From: Verrucomicrobiota bacterium
GTDB lineage: Bacteria > Verrucomicrobiota > Verrucomicrobiia > Limisphaerales > J093
Assembly: GCA_027493615.1 (NCBI GenBank)
Contig: JAOSKK010000010.1
Location: 1-49,997, forward strand
Direction: 5' to 3'
DNA length: 49,997 nucleotides
The translations under genes and the position numbers were made by a program. How positions within the stretch are numbered: position 1 is the first letter of the stretch; each line of letters begins with the position of its first letter. The notes beneath the pieces were generated by a model. It had not been told where the DNA came from. It did no database searches and saw only the letters and a list, made by a program, of their open reading frames with translations. Positions 47,791 through 49,997 of the stretch are shown here, in pieces.

Positions 47791-49997
47791 ATGTTCAACA
47801 GCGCCAGTGACATCCTGCCGCCCCCGCCGCCCAAGGCCCTGGGCAAGGACCCTCCACCCTGGCCACCGACGAGCATGGCCGCCCGGTGCCCTACCTGGCC
47901 GGACGCGGGCGGCTGGGCCTGACCTGGATCAGCGAGCCCTGGGGCGTCCGGTCGGTTCCGGTCCGCAAGAAGGTCGGCAAGAAGAGCCAGACCGTCGGCT
48001 ACAACTACTTCGCCAGCTTCGCCGGCCTGCTGTGCGTCGGCCCCGTCCAGACCCTGCACGCCATCGTCATCGAGGATGAACTGGTCTGGGAAGGACCGCT
48101 GAATGCCGGCAGCTACGACTACGCCGAGATCACGGTCGAGGGCCGGGGTGCCATGACGATCTACTGGGGCACGGCCACGCAGGGCCTGGACCCCGACCTG
48201 GCGCTGAGCGGGGTGGCCCATCCCGCCTACCGCGGCCAGTGTTACGTGGTCTTCGATGACTGGCTTCTGGGGGAGAACCGCAATCAGGTGCCCAGCCTGA
48301 ACTTTGACCTGACCCGGATCCCGGTGGTGAGCTGGCTGACGGTCGGCGCGGGCTTGAACGGCGAGGCCAACCCGATTGCCGCCCTGGGCGAGCTGCTGAC
48401 CGACACCCGCTTTGGCGCCGGCCTGCCCTCATCGGCCCTGGACACGGGGGGCTGGAATGACGTGGCGACCCAGTTGTTCAACGACGGCTTCAGCCTCTCG
48501 GTGTTCCTGGATCAGGTCACCCGCCTGGACGGCCTGCTCAATGACTTCCTCGAGTACCTGGACGCCGCGCTGTACCACACCCCGTCCGGGAAGCTCAGCC
48601 TGCGGCTGTTGCGTGACAACGTCACGCCCGTGGCCCTGGACACTGGCAGCCTGTTGGAACCGCCCGACCTGACGGCGCACGGGTGGGCCGAGGTGGTCAA
48701 TGAGGTGGTGGTGCGGTTCAAGAACCGGGACCGGAAGTGGCAGACGGACGCGATGACGTGGCGCAATCCAGCCGCCTACGCGGTCACCGGCCGGCCGCTG
48801 ACCCAGTCCATCGAGTGCGATTGGGTTACCGACCCGGCCGTGGCCTGGAAGGTCGCCATGGCCTACGGGAAGTCCCACAGCCTGCCCTGGCTGGAAGGCC
48901 GGCTCCGGGCCAGGCGATCGGTGACGGCCGGGCTGCGGCCGGGGGATCTGGTCGCCCTGACGTACCCGACGGCCGGGATTGATGACGTGCTCTTCCGGGT
49001 CCTCGGGGTCGAGGTGCCCGGACCGGAAGCGCCCCACGTGATGCTGACCGTCCGGGAGGACTCCGCCCACCTGATGGTCAACGACTACTCGGTGCCGGCA
49101 GACTCACCGCTGACGCCCATCCTGTACGCTCCCGAGCCCTGCCATGACGTGCTGGTGTTCGAGCTGCCCCTGGTCTGGACCGGCAAGACGGCCGCCAGGC
49201 TGCTGGTGGTCCCGGCCCGCGGGGAGACGCTCTCGAACGCCTGGACGCTCTGGTGGGAGCGATCCACCAACAGCTTCTCGTCGGTCGGTGAGAACGCCGT
49301 GTTCGGCCGTCGGGGCACGTTGAATGCCGGCCTGGCCTCGACGGGCCTGTTCTACGTGGAGGACGGCCTCGACGTGACGTTCACCAGCCCGGATGATGAT
49401 CTCGACTGGATGCCGTTCGATGAGGGCGTGAGCGCCCGGCGCTTCCTGATCTTCCTGGGGGATGAGATCCTGCTGGGCTGGTCGCCGACGTTGGTGTCCG
49501 CCGGCCGGTATCGGGTCCACCTCGTCCGGGGGCAGTTCGGAACGGTCCGCCGGACCCATGCTGTCGGGGCGGAATGCTGGTGCGTCCAGCTCGGGGACCT
49601 GCCCCTGTTCGAGTGGAACACCCCGAAGGGCGCCATCCAGGTCGGGCTGAAGGTCCAGCCCCGGATGCTGCACCAGGAAGTCAGCCTGCAGGACGTGGCC
49701 AAGATCACCCACCCGATCTATCTGCGTGCGTACCGGCCCCTGGGTCCGGCCAACCTGACCGCCAACGGGGGACGGCGTGGCCCCGACCTACTCGACCGGC
49801 CAGGATGTGGTCCTGGACTGGGACCTGACCAGCGAGGGCCGGGATGAAGCCGAGCCCGAGGTTGACCTGGAATGCCGCGCCGACCAGGCGGTTCTCGAGC
49901 TGCGCGCCGGCGGGGTCCCGAAGGCGACGCTCTACGTGAACCGGGCCGGCCCCTACACCCTGACCAACGCGGCCCTGGTCACCGCACTGGGCGCTGA
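47791..49997 (+). CDS. Phage tail tip/host-specificity protein (lambda J-like), incomplete at the window edge
   Basis: ATG at 47791 (MFNSASDILPPPPPKALGK) is followed by a frame change near 47850 into STLATDEHGRPVPYLAGRGR. The long frame to about 49770 carries features of phage tail-tip proteins: WGVRSVPVRKKVGKKSQTVG then YNYFASFAGLLCVGPV, VHAIVIEDELVWEG-type text (TLHAIVIEDELVWEGP), GVAHPAYRGQCYVVFDDWLL, RIPVVSWL and NPIAALGELLTDTRFGAGLP. The central domain then runs through WAEVVNEVVVRFKNRDRKWQ and GLRPGDLVALTYP. A second frame change near 49770 continues DGVAPTYSTGQDVVLDWDLT to the edge as a fibronectin-like domain. The product sits at the tail tip and contacts the host surface. The order after NlpC/P60 fits a siphovirus-type tail module. 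Confidence 0.78.

Overview
The window looks like chromosomal DNA from a high-GC member of the Verrucomicrobiota, probably Limisphaerales-like, assembled from noisy reads. The lineage is inferred from gene content: an ECF sigma factor with an FATTHWSLV-like start next to a zinc-ribbon Ser/Thr kinase with WD40 repeats; very large exported proteins built from Ig-like, FG-GAP/ASPIC, PQQ-propeller, LVIVD, LamG and sulfatase-modifying-factor domains; short C-terminal domains ending in '(R)FYRL'-type motifs; and a large RHS protein with a cysteine-peptidase-like head. No rRNA gene or complete tRNA gene was seen.

Layout. 1-5.2 kb (minus): a heavily frameshifted kinase/WD40 gene and its ECF sigma factor. 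5.5-8.9 kb (plus): a two-module FG-GAP/ASPIC exported protein with a strong terminator-like hairpin. 9.9-12.6 kb (plus): an intact DUF3160 protein. 12.7-18.7 kb (minus): an apparent operon of an exported PQQ-propeller protein, a small exported protein overlapping it by ATGA, and an exported agmatine-deiminase-family protein. 19.2-22.7 kb (minus): an intact LamG/Ig/LVIVD/SUMF1 protein. 23.3-25.0 kb: a phage terminase fragment cut off by an ISL3-family element with recognisable terminal inverted repeats. 25.1-29.9 kb (plus): two exported proteins, one a giant beta-helix plus HAF-like protein.

From 30.4 kb the window becomes a mobile or accessory region. The 3' half of a tRNA-Val(CAC), including an encoded CCA, lies next to a tyrosine recombinase that carries an inserted HTH. 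This is what the distal end of a tRNA-integrated element looks like. It is followed by a 1,973-residue RHS protein whose tip is a putative HExxH metallopeptidase, a small membrane protein with an STN-like domain (candidate immunity protein) and a hairpin. Next come an IS630 element inserted into an adenine methylase gene, a SNF2-type helicase fragment of the same broken defence-like operon, a truncated ISNCY-type transposase joined to that helicase, and a truncated exported protein. Phage tail genes (NlpC/P60, tail tip) run off the right edge.

Many reading frames are broken by single-base indels while conserved protein sequence simply continues in another frame. In the RHS core two compensating indels leave a conserved stretch out of frame. 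Much of the 'pseudogenisation' may therefore be consensus error. True truncations are those that end at IS or rearrangement junctions: the terminase, methylase, helicase, ISNCY transposase and the exported protein at 44.8 kb.
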